This document shows, piece by piece, positions 26,143 to 34,425 of a stretch of DNA of 61,152 nt. The position numbers were made by a program, and so were the translations under genes. The notes under the pieces were generated by a model, which saw nothing but the letters and a program-made list of their open reading frames with translations, ran no database searches and was not told the DNA's origin. The DNA is from an uncultured Pseudomonadota bacterium. GTDB lineage: Bacteria; Pseudomonadota; Gammaproteobacteria; Steroidobacterales; Steroidobacteraceae. Where the stretch lies: assembly GCA_903839465.1 (NCBI GenBank), contig CAIMCI010000401.1, positions 1 to 61,152 of the forward strand, written 5' to 3'. Every line of letters begins with the position of its first letter. Position 1 is the stretch's first letter.

Positions 26143-27597
26143 TCAGCGCGGTTTGGTCGGGGGCGGTGCCGCGACGGCGGCGTCGACCCAGGTGGTGGCG
26201 GGCGCGGCCAGGGCCGGCAGCGCCCGCAGGCCGGCCTCGACGACCTTGCGGTCGCCGAGGACGACGATCGTCAGGGCGGCATCGTCGATGCGCCGGGCGA
26301 GCACGGCCGAGGTGTCCGCCGGCCGTACCGCGTAGACCCGTTGCACGTAGCCGGACAGCCAGTCATCGGGAAGACCATGAAGGTCGAGGAAGGCGAGCTG
26401 GCCAAGGAGGCTCATCCGCCCGGCCATGCCGACGGCGAACGAGCCTGCACGCAGGTTCTGGGTCCGCCGGAGTTCCTCCTCGCCCGGGGGTGTCGCCTTC
26501 AGGTCCGCCAGCCCGCGCAGGAGCGCGTCCAGCGCCTCGGCGGTATGCGCCGTGGTGACGTCGGTCGACACCATCCACAGCCCACTGCGGTAGGTTGGTG
26601 CCAGCCGCGCCTGGACGCCATAGGTCCAGCCGCGGGCTTCGCGCAGCTCCTGGTTGTAGCGCGACAGCAGGCCGCCACCGAGCAGCGTCGTGGTCACGGA
26701 CAGGTGGACGTAGTCGGCAACGGTCGGGTCGATGCCCGGCGCGCCGATCAGGATCGTCGACTGCGGTGCGCCCGGCCGGTCGATCAGCACGATGCGCCGC
26801 CCCGGCACGAGGGTCGGCACGTCGATGGTCGGTGAGGGACCGGGCAGCCAGTCGGCGAATGCGCCGCGCACCGCCGCCTCGACGGCTGCGTGGTCGAACC
26901 GGCCGGCGACATAGATGTGCGTGCGGCGCGCGCCGAAGTTGGCGGTCAGGAAGTGGCGGACGTCGTCTAGCGTATAGGCGTTGACGTCACTCTCGGTCGG
27001 CAGGCCCCGGCCGTAGCGATGCGACCCGTAGAGCGCGTGCCTGAGCGCGTCGCCGGCGATCTGCTGCGGTTCGGTACGGGCGATCGCCAGGCCGCGCAGC
27101 GCATTGGCGCGCTGCTTGGTCAATGCCATGGCCGGCAGGTCCGGGCGACGGATGACGTCGGCCAGCAGCGCGATCGCGGCCGGCGCCTTCTCCGACAGTA
27201 CGTCGAGCGCGAACGTCGAGCGATCGGTGCCCATGCTCACGCCGAGCGAGCCGCCCATGTCGGCTGCCGTGGCGGCGAGATCGGTGGCCGAGCGTCCGGC
27301 GGCACCCTCGGTCAGGTAGTCGCCGGCGAAGTCGGCGAGGCCGTTATGGCTGCCCTCGTCGACGCTGCCGGTGCGCACGTCGATCATGATCGTCGCCTTG
27401 GGAACGAGCCCGGTGTCGATCAGTGTCAGACGCAGGCCGTTGTCGAGGACGCTGTCAGCGCGGTTCGGGATCGTCAGCGGCCGGGGCTCGCCGAGCGGCG
27501 GCACCGGCTCACGGCCGGCAACCGGCGTGCTGGCGAGGACGGCAAGACCGAGGAAGGCTGCCGCGCGGCGTGCCGTTTGCGATTGACGGTGTCTCAT
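26143..27597 (-). CDS. M16 family peptidase homologue lacking the zinc motif
   Basis: A 484-residue exported protein of the pitrilysin (M16) family. The first residues form a Sec signal peptide (AAAFLGLAVLASTPVAG). The M16 inverted zinc motif HxxEH is missing: the aligned segment reads HNGLADFAGDYL, so the histidine and glutamate ligands are gone. This is the usual form of the non-catalytic partner in two-gene M16B pairs, where both chains are needed to make the closed chamber. It starts as an ATGA overlap with the upstream, motif-containing M16 gene, which supports a heterodimer. Confidence 0.92.
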   Translation of the reverse strand: MRHRQSQTARRAAAFLGLAVLASTPVAGREPVPPLGEPRPLTIPNRADSVLDNGLRLTLIDTGLVPKATIMIDVRTGSVDEGSHNGLADFAGDYLTEGAAGRSATDLAATAADMGGSLGVSMGTDRSTFALDVLSEKAPAAIALLADVIRRPDLPAMALTKQRANALRGLAIARTEPQQIAGDALRHALYGSHRYGRGLPTESDVNAYTLDDVRHFLTANFGARRTHIYVAGRFDHAAVEAAVRGAFADWLPGPSPTIDVPTLVPGRRIVLIDRPGAPQSTILIGAPGIDPTVADYVHLSVTTTLLGGGLLSRYNQELREARGWTYGVQARLAPTYRSGLWMVSTDVTTAHTAEALDALLRGLADLKATPPGEEELRRTQNLRAGSFAVGMAGRMSLLGQLAFLDLHGLPDDWLSGYVQRVYAVRPADTSAVLARRIDDAALTIVVLGDRKVVEAGLRALPALAAPATTWVDAAVAAPPPTKPR

Positions 27598-29081
27598 CGG
27601 GCAGCCTTCTGGCCGGCGCCGGCCTCCAGGAAGAACAGCGTCCGGTTGCCCGGGCGCAGGTACTCGCGCGCGGTGGTCGCAAGATCCTCCGGTGTCACCT
27701 TGCGGAACTCCGCCTCGAGCCCGTTGAGCCGCTCGGGATCGTCGTCGAACAGGGCGAACGAGCCGAGCAGCGTCGTCAGACCGGTGCGCCGCGGGTCGCC
27801 GGCCACGTCGTAGAGCGAGGAACGGATCTTCGTCAGCGCGCGCTCGAACTCGGCCTTCGTGACCGGGTGGACGTAAAGGTCCGCCAGCACCTCGTCGATG
27901 CTGGCGACGATGGTCTGCGGCGTGGTCGAGGCATCGTGCAGCAGGGTCGCGGTCCACAGCGTCGGGCCGTCGTAGTCGAACTGGCTGCCGCCGAAGTTGA
28001 TGCCGCCGGACAGCGAGTCGGTGTAGCCCTTCTCGGTCACGAGCTGCCGCCACAGTCGGCTGTCCTCGCCGCCGAGCAGGATCACGTTCAGCAGCCCGAA
28101 GGCGTACCACTCGCGGGTGTTGCGCGGCGGTACGTGGTAGGCGAAGGCAAGCCCCGGGCGCGGCGCCAGCCGGTCGGTCGCGTGCGCCACCCGCGGTTCT
28201 GTCTGCCGCGGTTCGGAAACGTCCGGCCGAACCGGTTCCGGCCGGTCGGCGAGCGGGCCGAAGTAGCGTCCGATCCAGTCGCGGACGCGCGCCGGGTCGA
28301 AGTCGCCGGCGACGACGAGGACCGCGTTGCGGGGCACATAGTACGTGTCGTAGAAGGTGCGCGCGTCGGCGAGCGTCGCCGCATCGATGTCGGCGAGCTC
28401 CCCGTAGAAGTTGTGCGCGTTGTGCCAATTGACGTTGGCGTACTGCGGCACGTCGAGCCAGCCGAAGCCGCCATAGGGGCGGTTGAGTACGTTGACCCGG
28501 ACCTCGTTCTTGACCACGTCCTGCTGGTTGCGCAGGCTCGCCTCGGACACGGCGAGGCCCCGCAGGCGCTCGGCCTCCACCCACAGCACCGGCTCGAGCG
28601 CATGGCTCGGCACGACCTCGAAGTAGTTCGTGTAGTCGGTGTGGGTCTGGCCGTTGGCCAGGCCGCCGTTACCCTCGACGATCCGGTCCGCCTCGCCACG
28701 ATCGAGGTTGGTGCTCTCCTGGAACATCAGATGTTCGAACAGGTGGGCGAAGCCCGTGCGGCCCCTGGGCTCCAGCCGCCAGCCGATGCGGTAGTGCACG
28801 GCGACGGTCACGGTCGGCGCACTGCTGTCGCGCGACAGGACGACGCGCAGGCCATTGGCCAGGCGGTAGTACTCGACCGGAATCCGGAACGAGCCGGTGC
28901 TGGCGGCGGGCGGCGGCGTAGGGTCGCGCATCGCGGTCATCGCCACCGCCGCCGGCGGCGAGGGCGGCACGAGCGCCGGTGCGGGCCCAGGCGCGGTCGT
29001 TGCGCAGCCCGCAACGGCCGCAAGGACAGCCAGCGCGCGCAGTACTCGGCCGGCCGGCAGCCGGCGACTGGTGTCGGTCAT
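27594..29081 (-). CDS. M16 family zinc metallopeptidase (catalytic subunit), probable lipoprotein
   Basis: A 495-residue M16 peptidase. It carries the catalytic HxxEH as HLFEH (H113, E116, H117) and a downstream glutamate in KNEVRVN that would complete the zinc site. The N-terminus has a signal with lipobox VAGC (C26), so it is probably anchored in the membrane facing the periplasm; a proline/alanine-rich linker (about 30-62) follows. YGGFGWLDVP and later domain blocks are typical. Overlap by four bases with the non-catalytic partner implies they are made together. Related pairs degrade oligopeptides, but the substrate here is not evident. Confidence 0.94.
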   Translation of the reverse strand: MTDTSRRLPAGRVLRALAVLAAVAGCATTAPGPAPALVPPSPPAAVAMTAMRDPTPPPAASTGSFRIPVEYYRLANGLRVVLSRDSSAPTVTVAVHYRIGWRLEPRGRTGFAHLFEHLMFQESTNLDRGEADRIVEGNGGLANGQTHTDYTNYFEVVPSHALEPVLWVEAERLRGLAVSEASLRNQQDVVKNEVRVNVLNRPYGGFGWLDVPQYANVNWHNAHNFYGELADIDAATLADARTFYDTYYVPRNAVLVVAGDFDPARVRDWIGRYFGPLADRPEPVRPDVSEPRQTEPRVAHATDRLAPRPGLAFAYHVPPRNTREWYAFGLLNVILLGGEDSRLWRQLVTEKGYTDSLSGGINFGGSQFDYDGPTLWTATLLHDASTTPQTIVASIDEVLADLYVHPVTKAEFERALTKIRSSLYDVAGDPRRTGLTTLLGSFALFDDDPERLNGLEAEFRKVTPEDLATTAREYLRPGNRTLFFLEAGAGQKAAR

Positions 29082-29153
29082 GGAAGGTTCCGGGACGGGG
29101 CAGGGACCCCGATTATGGCCTGCTGCCGTCCCGACGCCAAAGCCGTGCCGGCC

Positions 29154-29921
29154 TTACTTGGGCTCGAGGCGAATCGCGCCGTCGAGGCGGATCGTCTCGC
29201 CGTTCAACATGGGATTGGCGTAGATCGCCAGCGCCAGGTGCGCGTACTCCGGCGGGCGACCCAGGCGCGGCGGAAACGGCACCATGGCACCCAGCGAGCG
29301 CTGTGCCTCTTCCGGCAGCGAGCCCATCATCGGCGTCTCGAACAGGCCGGGCGCTATGGTGACGACCCGGACACCGAAACGGGCGAACTCGCGCGCGAGC
29401 GGCAGGGTCATGCCGACGACACCGGCCTTGCTCGCCGCGTACGCAGGCTGCCCGACCTGGCCATCGAAGGCGGCGACCGAGGCCGTCTGGACGATCACGC
29501 CGCGCTCACCGCCGGCATTCGGGGTGTTGTGCTGCATGACCGTGGCGGCTGCCTTGTTGACGAAAAACGTGCCGATCAGGTTGATGGCGATCACGCGGCT
29601 GAACTTGGCGCCGGGCAGCGCTCCGTCGCGACCGACAGCGCGTCCCGGCGCGACGACGCCGGCGCAGTTGATGACGAAGTTGATGCCACCGATCCGCTTG
29701 ACCGCCTCGGCGACCGCCGCGTCGACTTCGGCCTCCTGGGTGACGTCGGCGCGGACGTAGTGGGCATTGGGACCGAGGCGCGCAGCCGCGGCCGCGCCGG
29801 CCTCGTCCTGGACGTCGACCAGTACCACCTTGCCGCCGGCCGCCACGACCGCCTCGGCCGTTGCCAGCCCGAGGCCGGACGCGCCACCCGTAACCACCGC
29901 CAGAGCGTTAACGATATCCAT
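29154..29921 (-). CDS. SDR-type 3-hydroxyacyl-CoA dehydrogenase (HSD17B10/HADH2-like)
   Basis: A 255-residue short-chain dehydrogenase close to type 2 3-hydroxyacyl-CoA dehydrogenase. The NAD motif is TGGASGLG (11-18), and the catalytic triad appears as TASVAAFDGQVG (Ser), AYAASKAG (Tyr, Lys); the block FDGQxGQ and TLPLAREFARFGVRV are typical of the HADH2 group rather than of FabG. It would oxidise 3-hydroxyacyl-CoA to 3-ketoacyl-CoA in fatty acid or branched-chain (isoleucine) breakdown. The next genes upstream on the same strand are another SDR and a thiolase, which fits. Confidence 0.88.
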   Translation of the reverse strand: MDIVNALAVVTGGASGLGLATAEAVVAAGGKVVLVDVQDEAGAAAAARLGPNAHYVRADVTQEAEVDAAVAEAVKRIGGINFVINCAGVVAPGRAVGRDGALPGAKFSRVIAINLIGTFFVNKAAATVMQHNTPNAGGERGVIVQTASVAAFDGQVGQPAYAASKAGVVGMTLPLAREFARFGVRVVTIAPGLFETPMMGSLPEEAQRSLGAMVPFPPRLGRPPEYAHLALAIYANPMLNGETIRLDGAIRLEPK

Positions 29922-29944
29922 GCCGTGAGTTCCTCGTTCCTGAC

Positions 29945-30706
29945 CTAGAGCCGCAGGCCGCCGTCGACGTCGATGCAGCGGCCGCTGAAGAAATCATTTT
30001 CGACGATGTAGGCCGCGGTGTGGGCGATTTCGCTAGGTTGGCCGAGCCGCTTGAGCGGCACCGGCGCGGTCACCTTGGCCAGCGTTTCCGGCGTCATGCC
30101 CGCCAGGATGTCGGTCGCGCAGAAGCCGGGGGCGATCGCCCCGGTGCGGATGCCGTAGCGCGCCAGTTCCTTGGCCCACACGACCGCCATCGACTCGACG
30201 CCCGATTTCGCCGCCGAATAGTTGGTCTGGCCCATGTTGCCATGGCGGGAGATCGACGAGATATTGATGATCACGCCACCCTTGCCGGCCTTGATCATCC
30301 GCACCGCCGCCTCGCGGCCGCAGAGGAAGACGCCGGTCAGGTTGACCGCAATCACCGCGTTCCACTGCTCGATGCCCATCTTGCCGACGACTTCGCCGTC
30401 CTTGACCTTGACGAGCAGGCCGTCCTTGACGATTCCGGCGTTGTTGATCAGCACGTCGAGCGAACCGAAGTCCGCGACGATGGCATCGAAGGCGAGTTCG
30501 ACGGCCGCCTCGGCGGTGACGTTGCAGACGTAGGTGCGTGCCTGCACGCCGAGCGCTGCGCACTGGCGCTGGGTCTCGGCAAGGTCCTCGGCGCCGAGGT
30601 CGAGGGCGGCGATGTGGCCGCCACGGGCGGCGAATTCGAGCGCCATTGCCCGGCCGAGGCCGCGCCCTGCGCCGGTGATAGCGATGGTCTTGCCTTGGAT
30701 CTGCAT
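29945..30706 (-). CDS. SDR family 3-oxoacyl-ACP/CoA reductase (FabG-like)
   Basis: A 253-residue short-chain dehydrogenase with cofactor motif TGAGRGLG (12-19), LINNAGIVKDG, catalytic serine in NISSISRHGNMG and YSAAKSG with the Tyr/Lys pair. PGFCATDILAGM and the C-terminal FFSGRCIDVDGGLRL are also typical of FabG-like reductases. It probably reduces or oxidises a 3-keto/3-hydroxyacyl thioester. It starts 23 bases before the second SDR, so the two are in one transcript. It is distinct from the housekeeping fabG of the fatty-acid synthesis cluster, none of whose other genes is present. Confidence 0.88.
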   Translation of the reverse strand: MQIQGKTIAITGAGRGLGRAMALEFAARGGHIAALDLGAEDLAETQRQCAALGVQARTYVCNVTAEAAVELAFDAIVADFGSLDVLINNAGIVKDGLLVKVKDGEVVGKMGIEQWNAVIAVNLTGVFLCGREAAVRMIKAGKGGVIINISSISRHGNMGQTNYSAAKSGVESMAVVWAKELARYGIRTGAIAPGFCATDILAGMTPETLAKVTAPVPLKRLGQPSEIAHTAAYIVENDFFSGRCIDVDGGLRL

Positions 30707-30856
30707 GGTGGGAGGGTTTCCAGTGGGCCGTTCAGTGGCGGCCGCGCGCGTTAAGGCCGCCCGGTCGGGAGCGGGTTCGCCTCACCGGGCTGGCCGGGGC
30801 AGGGTGCGCGCGGCGCGGCACCTGCTGCACGGCAGCAGTTCGGCGAGGGCGGGCGG

Positions 30857-30883
30857 ATACTAGCGGACCTTGCGCTGCAACAA
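30857..30883 (-). promoter_or_regulatory. possible promoter ahead of the two SDR genes
   Basis: On the minus strand TTGTTG (30883-30878) and TAGTAT (30862-30857) are 15 bases apart, in the 269-base gap upstream of the first SDR gene. The spacing is short and the leader would be about 150 bases, so support is weak. A hairpin (30917-30948) occupies the other end of this gap; nothing else was recognised there. Confidence 0.25.
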
Positions 30884-30916
30884 AAGGTGACTTGCCGCAG
30901 TGCGGACCGACGGCCG

Positions 30917-30948
30917 GGCGCGGCAGCCCCGGTGGGGGCCGCCGCGCC
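30917..30948 (-). terminator. Strong hairpin downstream of the thiolase gene
   Basis: GGCGCGGC/GCCGCGCC plus an inner GCCCC/GGGGC around a four-base loop give 13 paired positions; the one mismatch on the plus strand becomes a G-U pair in the thiolase transcript. No U tract follows, so it may be a terminator or mRNA-stabilising structure separating thiolase from the SDR genes. Confidence 0.38.
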
Positions 30949-30975
30949 GGGCTTTGACGTAATCCGTCGCCGGCC

Positions 30976-32154
30976 TCAGACCTCGATGGCGATGGCCGTC
31001 GCCTCGCCGCCGCCGATGCACAGCGCCGCGACCCCGCGACCGCCGCCGCGGGCCGCAAGCGCCGCGATCAGCGTGGCGACGATCCGTGCGCCGGTTGCGC
31101 CGACCGGGTGGCCGAGCGCACAGGCGCCGCCGTTGACGTTGACCTTGGCCGGGTCGATCGCGCAGTCGTGGATCGCCGCCATGGTCACGGCCGCGAAGGC
31201 CTCGTTGATCTCAAAGAGCTTGACGTCGCCGACCGTCCAGCCGGCCTTGGCGAGTACCTTCTGGATGGCCCCGACCGGCGCGGTCGTGAACCACTCCGGC
31301 TCGTGGGCGTGGCTCGCGTAGGCGACGATGCGCGCGATCGGCTTCAGCCCGTGGCTCGCCGCCGCATCGGCGCGGGCGAGGATGACCGCGGCCGCACCGT
31401 CGGCGATCGACGAGGAGCTGGCGGCGGTGACCGTGCCGTCCTTGCGGAAGGCGGGTTTCAGCGTGGCGATCTTCGCGATATCGCAATTGAACGGCGTCTC
31501 GTCCTTGTCGACGACGACCTCGCCCTTGCGACCCTTGACCGTGACCGGCGTGATTTCGCTGACAAAGGCGCCGGCCGTGATGGCAGCGAGGCTGCGACGC
31601 ACGGACTCGGCCGCGAAGGCGTCCTGCGCCTCGCGCGTAAAGCCGTATTTCTGCGCGGTGTTCTCCGCGAAGCAGCCCATCAGCTGGCCGTCCCAGGGGC
31701 TCTGCAGGCCGTCGTAGAACATGTGGTCGAGGATTTCGCCATGACCCATGCGATAGCCGCCGCGCGCCTTCAGCAGGAGGTACGGCGCATTGGTCATCGA
31801 CTCGAGGCCGCCGGCGACCGAGAACTGAGAATCGCCGCTGCGCAGCCCGTCGGCGGCGAGCATGATCGCCTTCATTCCCGAACCGCACATCTTGTTGACC
31901 GTGGTCGACGGCGCGCCCTGGGGCAGTCCGGCACCGATCGCCGCCTGCCGCGCCGGCGCCTGGCCCTGGCCCGCCGGCAGCACGCAGCCCATGACGACTT
32001 CCTGGACCGCCGTCGCCGGCAGGCCCGAGGCTTCGAGGGCGCCGCGGATGGCGGCCGCGCCGAGCTGCGGCGCCGTGACCGGCGTCAGCACGCCCTGGAA
32101 ACCGCCCATCGGCGTGCGTTTGGCGCCGAGGATGACGATCGAATCCTGACTCAT
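30976..32154 (-). CDS. Acetyl-CoA C-acyltransferase (thiolase)
   Basis: A 392-residue thiolase that condenses two acetyl-CoA or cleaves 3-ketoacyl-CoA. The acyl-accepting cysteine lies in NKMCGSGMKAI (about C90), the catalytic histidine in NGGACALGHPVGATGAR and the second cysteine in ALCIGGGEATAIAIEV at the C-terminus. The length and sequence are those of acetyl-CoA acetyltransferases (AtoB/PhaA-like) rather than the longer FadA-type trifunctional partner. With the two SDR genes downstream it makes a plausible short acyl-CoA degradation set; a role in polyhydroxyalkanoate supply is an alternative, though no phaB/phaC is here. Confidence 0.95.
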   Translation of the reverse strand: MSQDSIVILGAKRTPMGGFQGVLTPVTAPQLGAAAIRGALEASGLPATAVQEVVMGCVLPAGQGQAPARQAAIGAGLPQGAPSTTVNKMCGSGMKAIMLAADGLRSGDSQFSVAGGLESMTNAPYLLLKARGGYRMGHGEILDHMFYDGLQSPWDGQLMGCFAENTAQKYGFTREAQDAFAAESVRRSLAAITAGAFVSEITPVTVKGRKGEVVVDKDETPFNCDIAKIATLKPAFRKDGTVTAASSSSIADGAAAVILARADAAASHGLKPIARIVAYASHAHEPEWFTTAPVGAIQKVLAKAGWTVGDVKLFEINEAFAAVTMAAIHDCAIDPAKVNVNGGACALGHPVGATGARIVATLIAALAARGGGRGVAALCIGGGEATAIAIEV

Positions 32155-32278
32155 GACGGAAACCTCCGGGCAGTGCCCGCTGGGTAGAACGTAAGGAGCG
32201 GTCGGCGCGGCACGGGTCCGGGCGGCCTGTCGGGGCCGGCGCCATCAGCCCGGACCGCTATGCTGCCATGCACAAGGC

Positions 32279-32303
32279 AAAAAGTCGCTGGTGGCCCCTA
32301 GCG
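32279..32303 (-). terminator. Candidate intrinsic terminator of the leucine-dehydrogenase-like gene
   Basis: On the minus strand CGCT-A-GG/CC-AGCG forms a six-base stem with one bulge, overlapping the stop codon, followed two bases later by five Ts (32283-32279). This is the only hairpin in the window with a following T run that I am confident of. Confidence 0.42.
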
Positions 32304-33356
32304 GTGCCGGCCCACCGCCGGAACCGCGGCGTGCAGGGCGGTGATCCGGGCGTGGGCGAGGGCCAGCGCCGCGGCGGCCGGCAGCAGGCGCGCCCGCTCG
32401 GCATGCAGGAAGACCCGCTCCAGGGTCGCGTCGAGGCGGGCGACGGCGGTTTCGATCGCCGCCCGCGAGGCCCCTTCGCGACTGAGGCTGAGCGCGATCA
32501 GGTCACCCGCATTGATGGCGAAGTCGGGCGCGTAGACGATGCCGCGGTCGGCCAGGAGCTCGGCCGAACGCTCGTTCTTGAGCGCGTCGTTGGCGGTACC
32601 GGCGACCACCTTGGCGCCCAGCCGCGGAATGGTGTCCTCGTTCAGCACCCCGCTCATCGCGCAGGGACAGAACACGGTGGCCGGCAGGTCAAAGATCTGC
32701 TGCATCGGCACGGCCTGGGCGCCGGTCGACGCGACCAGCGCCTCCGTGCGTGCATCGTTCAGGTCGGACACCCACACCGTGGCACCGGTCGCGCGCAGCC
32801 GGCGGACGAGCCGCTGGCCGACCTGACCGGCGCCCTGCACGGCATAGCTCGCGCGGCCCACGTCGTCGTGACCGAGCGCCCGGCGCAGGCAGGCCCGCAG
32901 GCCGTGGAAGGCGCCGAGCGCCGTCCATTCGGCGCGTTCCTCCTCGCTCAGCGTCGCGACGTGCGCAGTCTCGCGGGCGAGGAAGGCGAGGGTATCGGCG
33001 TCCGTGCCCGGCTCGTCGGTGACGACCAGGCGTCCGCCGTGTCCCTCGACATGGCGGCCAAGGGCGCGGACCGCGGCCTCGGCGTTGGGTTCCCCCGGGT
33101 TGGCCACGAGCGTTATCGCGCCACCGCCGAGGTCGGTTCCGGCCAGCGCCGCCTTGGCGGTCAGCGCCCGGGCCCGGTGCAGCACGTCGCGGAACGCATC
33201 CGCGTCGGCGGCGTAGGGCCAGACCTTCAGGGGTGCGAGCACGGGGCCGAGGCGCGAGTCGTTCTGTGCGACCAGGGCGCGCAGCCCGCTCGACCGGTCG
33301 GTCAGCACGGTGACCGATTCGTGTCCGTAGTCGGCGAGGGTCGAAAAGAGCTGCAT
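32298..33356 (-). CDS. Glu/Leu/Phe/Val dehydrogenase homologue with altered active site
   Basis: A 352-residue member of the amino-acid dehydrogenase family, closest in layout to leucine dehydrogenase. The NAD domain is intact: VQGAGQVGQRL (173-183), TVFCPCAMSGVLN and YAPDFAINAGD. The catalytic half is not. The substrate lysine K68 is kept (LTAK), but the catalytic lysine expected in GGGK is alanine (GGGA, A80). The conserved substrate loop GGxR reads APLK (41-44), and the position of the catalytic aspartate (D115 in leucine dehydrogenase, by my alignment from memory) is glutamate. There is no frameshift. It may have a different reaction or be a pseudoenzyme. Confidence 0.85.
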   Translation of the reverse strand: MQLFSTLADYGHESVTVLTDRSSGLRALVAQNDSRLGPVLAPLKVWPYAADADAFRDVLHRARALTAKAALAGTDLGGGAITLVANPGEPNAEAAVRALGRHVEGHGGRLVVTDEPGTDADTLAFLARETAHVATLSEEERAEWTALGAFHGLRACLRRALGHDDVGRASYAVQGAGQVGQRLVRRLRATGATVWVSDLNDARTEALVASTGAQAVPMQQIFDLPATVFCPCAMSGVLNEDTIPRLGAKVVAGTANDALKNERSAELLADRGIVYAPDFAINAGDLIALSLSREGASRAAIETAVARLDATLERVFLHAERARLLPAAAALALAHARITALHAAVPAVGRHR

Positions 33357-33422
33357 GGCGCCTCCGCGGTGCGACGGGGAGGAAATTATACGGTCCCGCG
33401 CCCGGTCCTGGCGCCGGTCAGG

Positions 33423-34175
33423 TCAGTGGCGGCCGCGCGGTCCGGTATCCAGGTCGGGTTCGCCGAGCCGGTCCATGATCAGGCGGCGCGCCTCGAGGCG
33501 CAGGTTGACCGCGACGACGCGTTCCTCGGAGGCCGCGACCGGCAGGCGCGCCAGGATCTCGACCTCGATGCGACCGGGCCGCGGCAGGGCCCGGCCGTCC
33601 GGCAGGATCGCCCGGGTGCCGAGGATGACGGCCGGCACGACGTCCAGGCCCGAGCGGGCGGCCGCGACGAACGCCCCGGCGTGAAAGCGGTGGACGCCCG
33701 GGTGGGCGGCGAAGGTGCCCTCGGGGAAACAGGCCAGGGCCTCGCCGCTGGCCGCCCGTTTCAGCACCCGCTTGACGTCGGCGGCGGCCCGGTGCCGGTC
33801 GACGCGATCGACAAATTCCGAACCGACCCGGCGCAGCAGGAATCCCGCCAGCGGCACGGTCACCATCTCCTTCTTGATGATGAACGCGAAACGGACCGGC
33901 AGCACCGCGTGCAGGACAATGCCGTCGAGATAGCTCGCGTGGTTGGCGACCACGACGCAGGCGCCGTCCGGGAGCCACTCCAGGCCGCGGACCCGGAGAC
34001 GAAAGCCGGCGAGGAAGAGGAAGACGCGGGCGGTCGTCCGCGTCACGTGGCGGCGCAGGTGCAGGTCGGGAATTGGCAGGGTCGCCAGCAGGCCGGCCAG
34101 GCCGACCACGAAAAACAGGCCCCAGCAGCCGACACCGTACACTTTGTACAGGCCGCTTCGAGCCAGACTCAGCAC
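33423..34175 (-). CDS. Lysophospholipid acyltransferase (PlsC/1-acylglycerol-3-phosphate acyltransferase family)
   Basis: A 250-residue inner-membrane enzyme that transfers an acyl group to a lysophospholipid or related acceptor. One N-terminal membrane helix (about 15-35) precedes the acyltransferase domain with NHASYLD (the HX4D catalytic motif) and FPEGTF, the glycerophosphate-binding motif. The start is a GTG at 34175. It is the first gene of the minus-strand series and divergent from xerD. Housekeeping PlsC and ornithine-lipid OlsA both fit the motifs, so I leave the symbol empty. Confidence 0.9.
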   Translation of the reverse strand: MLSLARSGLYKVYGVGCWGLFFVVGLAGLLATLPIPDLHLRRHVTRTTARVFLFLAGFRLRVRGLEWLPDGACVVVANHASYLDGIVLHAVLPVRFAFIIKKEMVTVPLAGFLLRRVGSEFVDRVDRHRAAADVKRVLKRAASGEALACFPEGTFAAHPGVHRFHAGAFVAAARSGLDVVPAVILGTRAILPDGRALPRPGRIEVEILARLPVAASEERVVAVNLRLEARRLIMDRLGEPDLDTGPRGRH

Positions 34176-34189
34176 GTCGGAAACGCCGC

Positions 34190-34218
34190 CATATGTGATG
34201 CAGTTCTCTTTATGTCAA
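34190..34218 (-). promoter_or_regulatory. candidate promoter of the acyltransferase gene
   Basis: On the minus strand a perfect TTGACA (34218-34213) is followed after 17 bases by CATATG (34195-34190), a weak -10. The surrounding stretch is more AT-rich than the rest of the window. The transcript would begin only about eight bases before the GTG start, so the mRNA would be nearly leaderless or the true start lies downstream. Confidence 0.33.
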
Positions 34219-34425
34219 TCGTTTCGGCAGTTGTGAGGCCATTCACATCGGCGGGAATCCTGCCCGGCGATACTCGCGACGTAAAGGTTGCGATCGGTGC
34301 CCGCTGGCGACTCGCCGGGGCAGGCCGACCGACCTCGCCGGCGACGCGTCGGGTGGCATTGTGCACGACGCGGGCAGTGCCGGACAGGCAGACAAGGTCG
34401 CTGGCGGGCCACATAGCGGGAGCAC

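Noticed and set aside
24387-26558. 723-codon plus-strand frame opposite ETF-QO
   Set aside because: ETF-QO on the other strand is complete and highly conserved; the plus-strand frame has no domain.
27423-29948. 841-codon plus-strand frame opposite the M16 peptidases and SDR gene
   Set aside because: Shadow of well-supported minus-strand genes; low-complexity composition and no motif.
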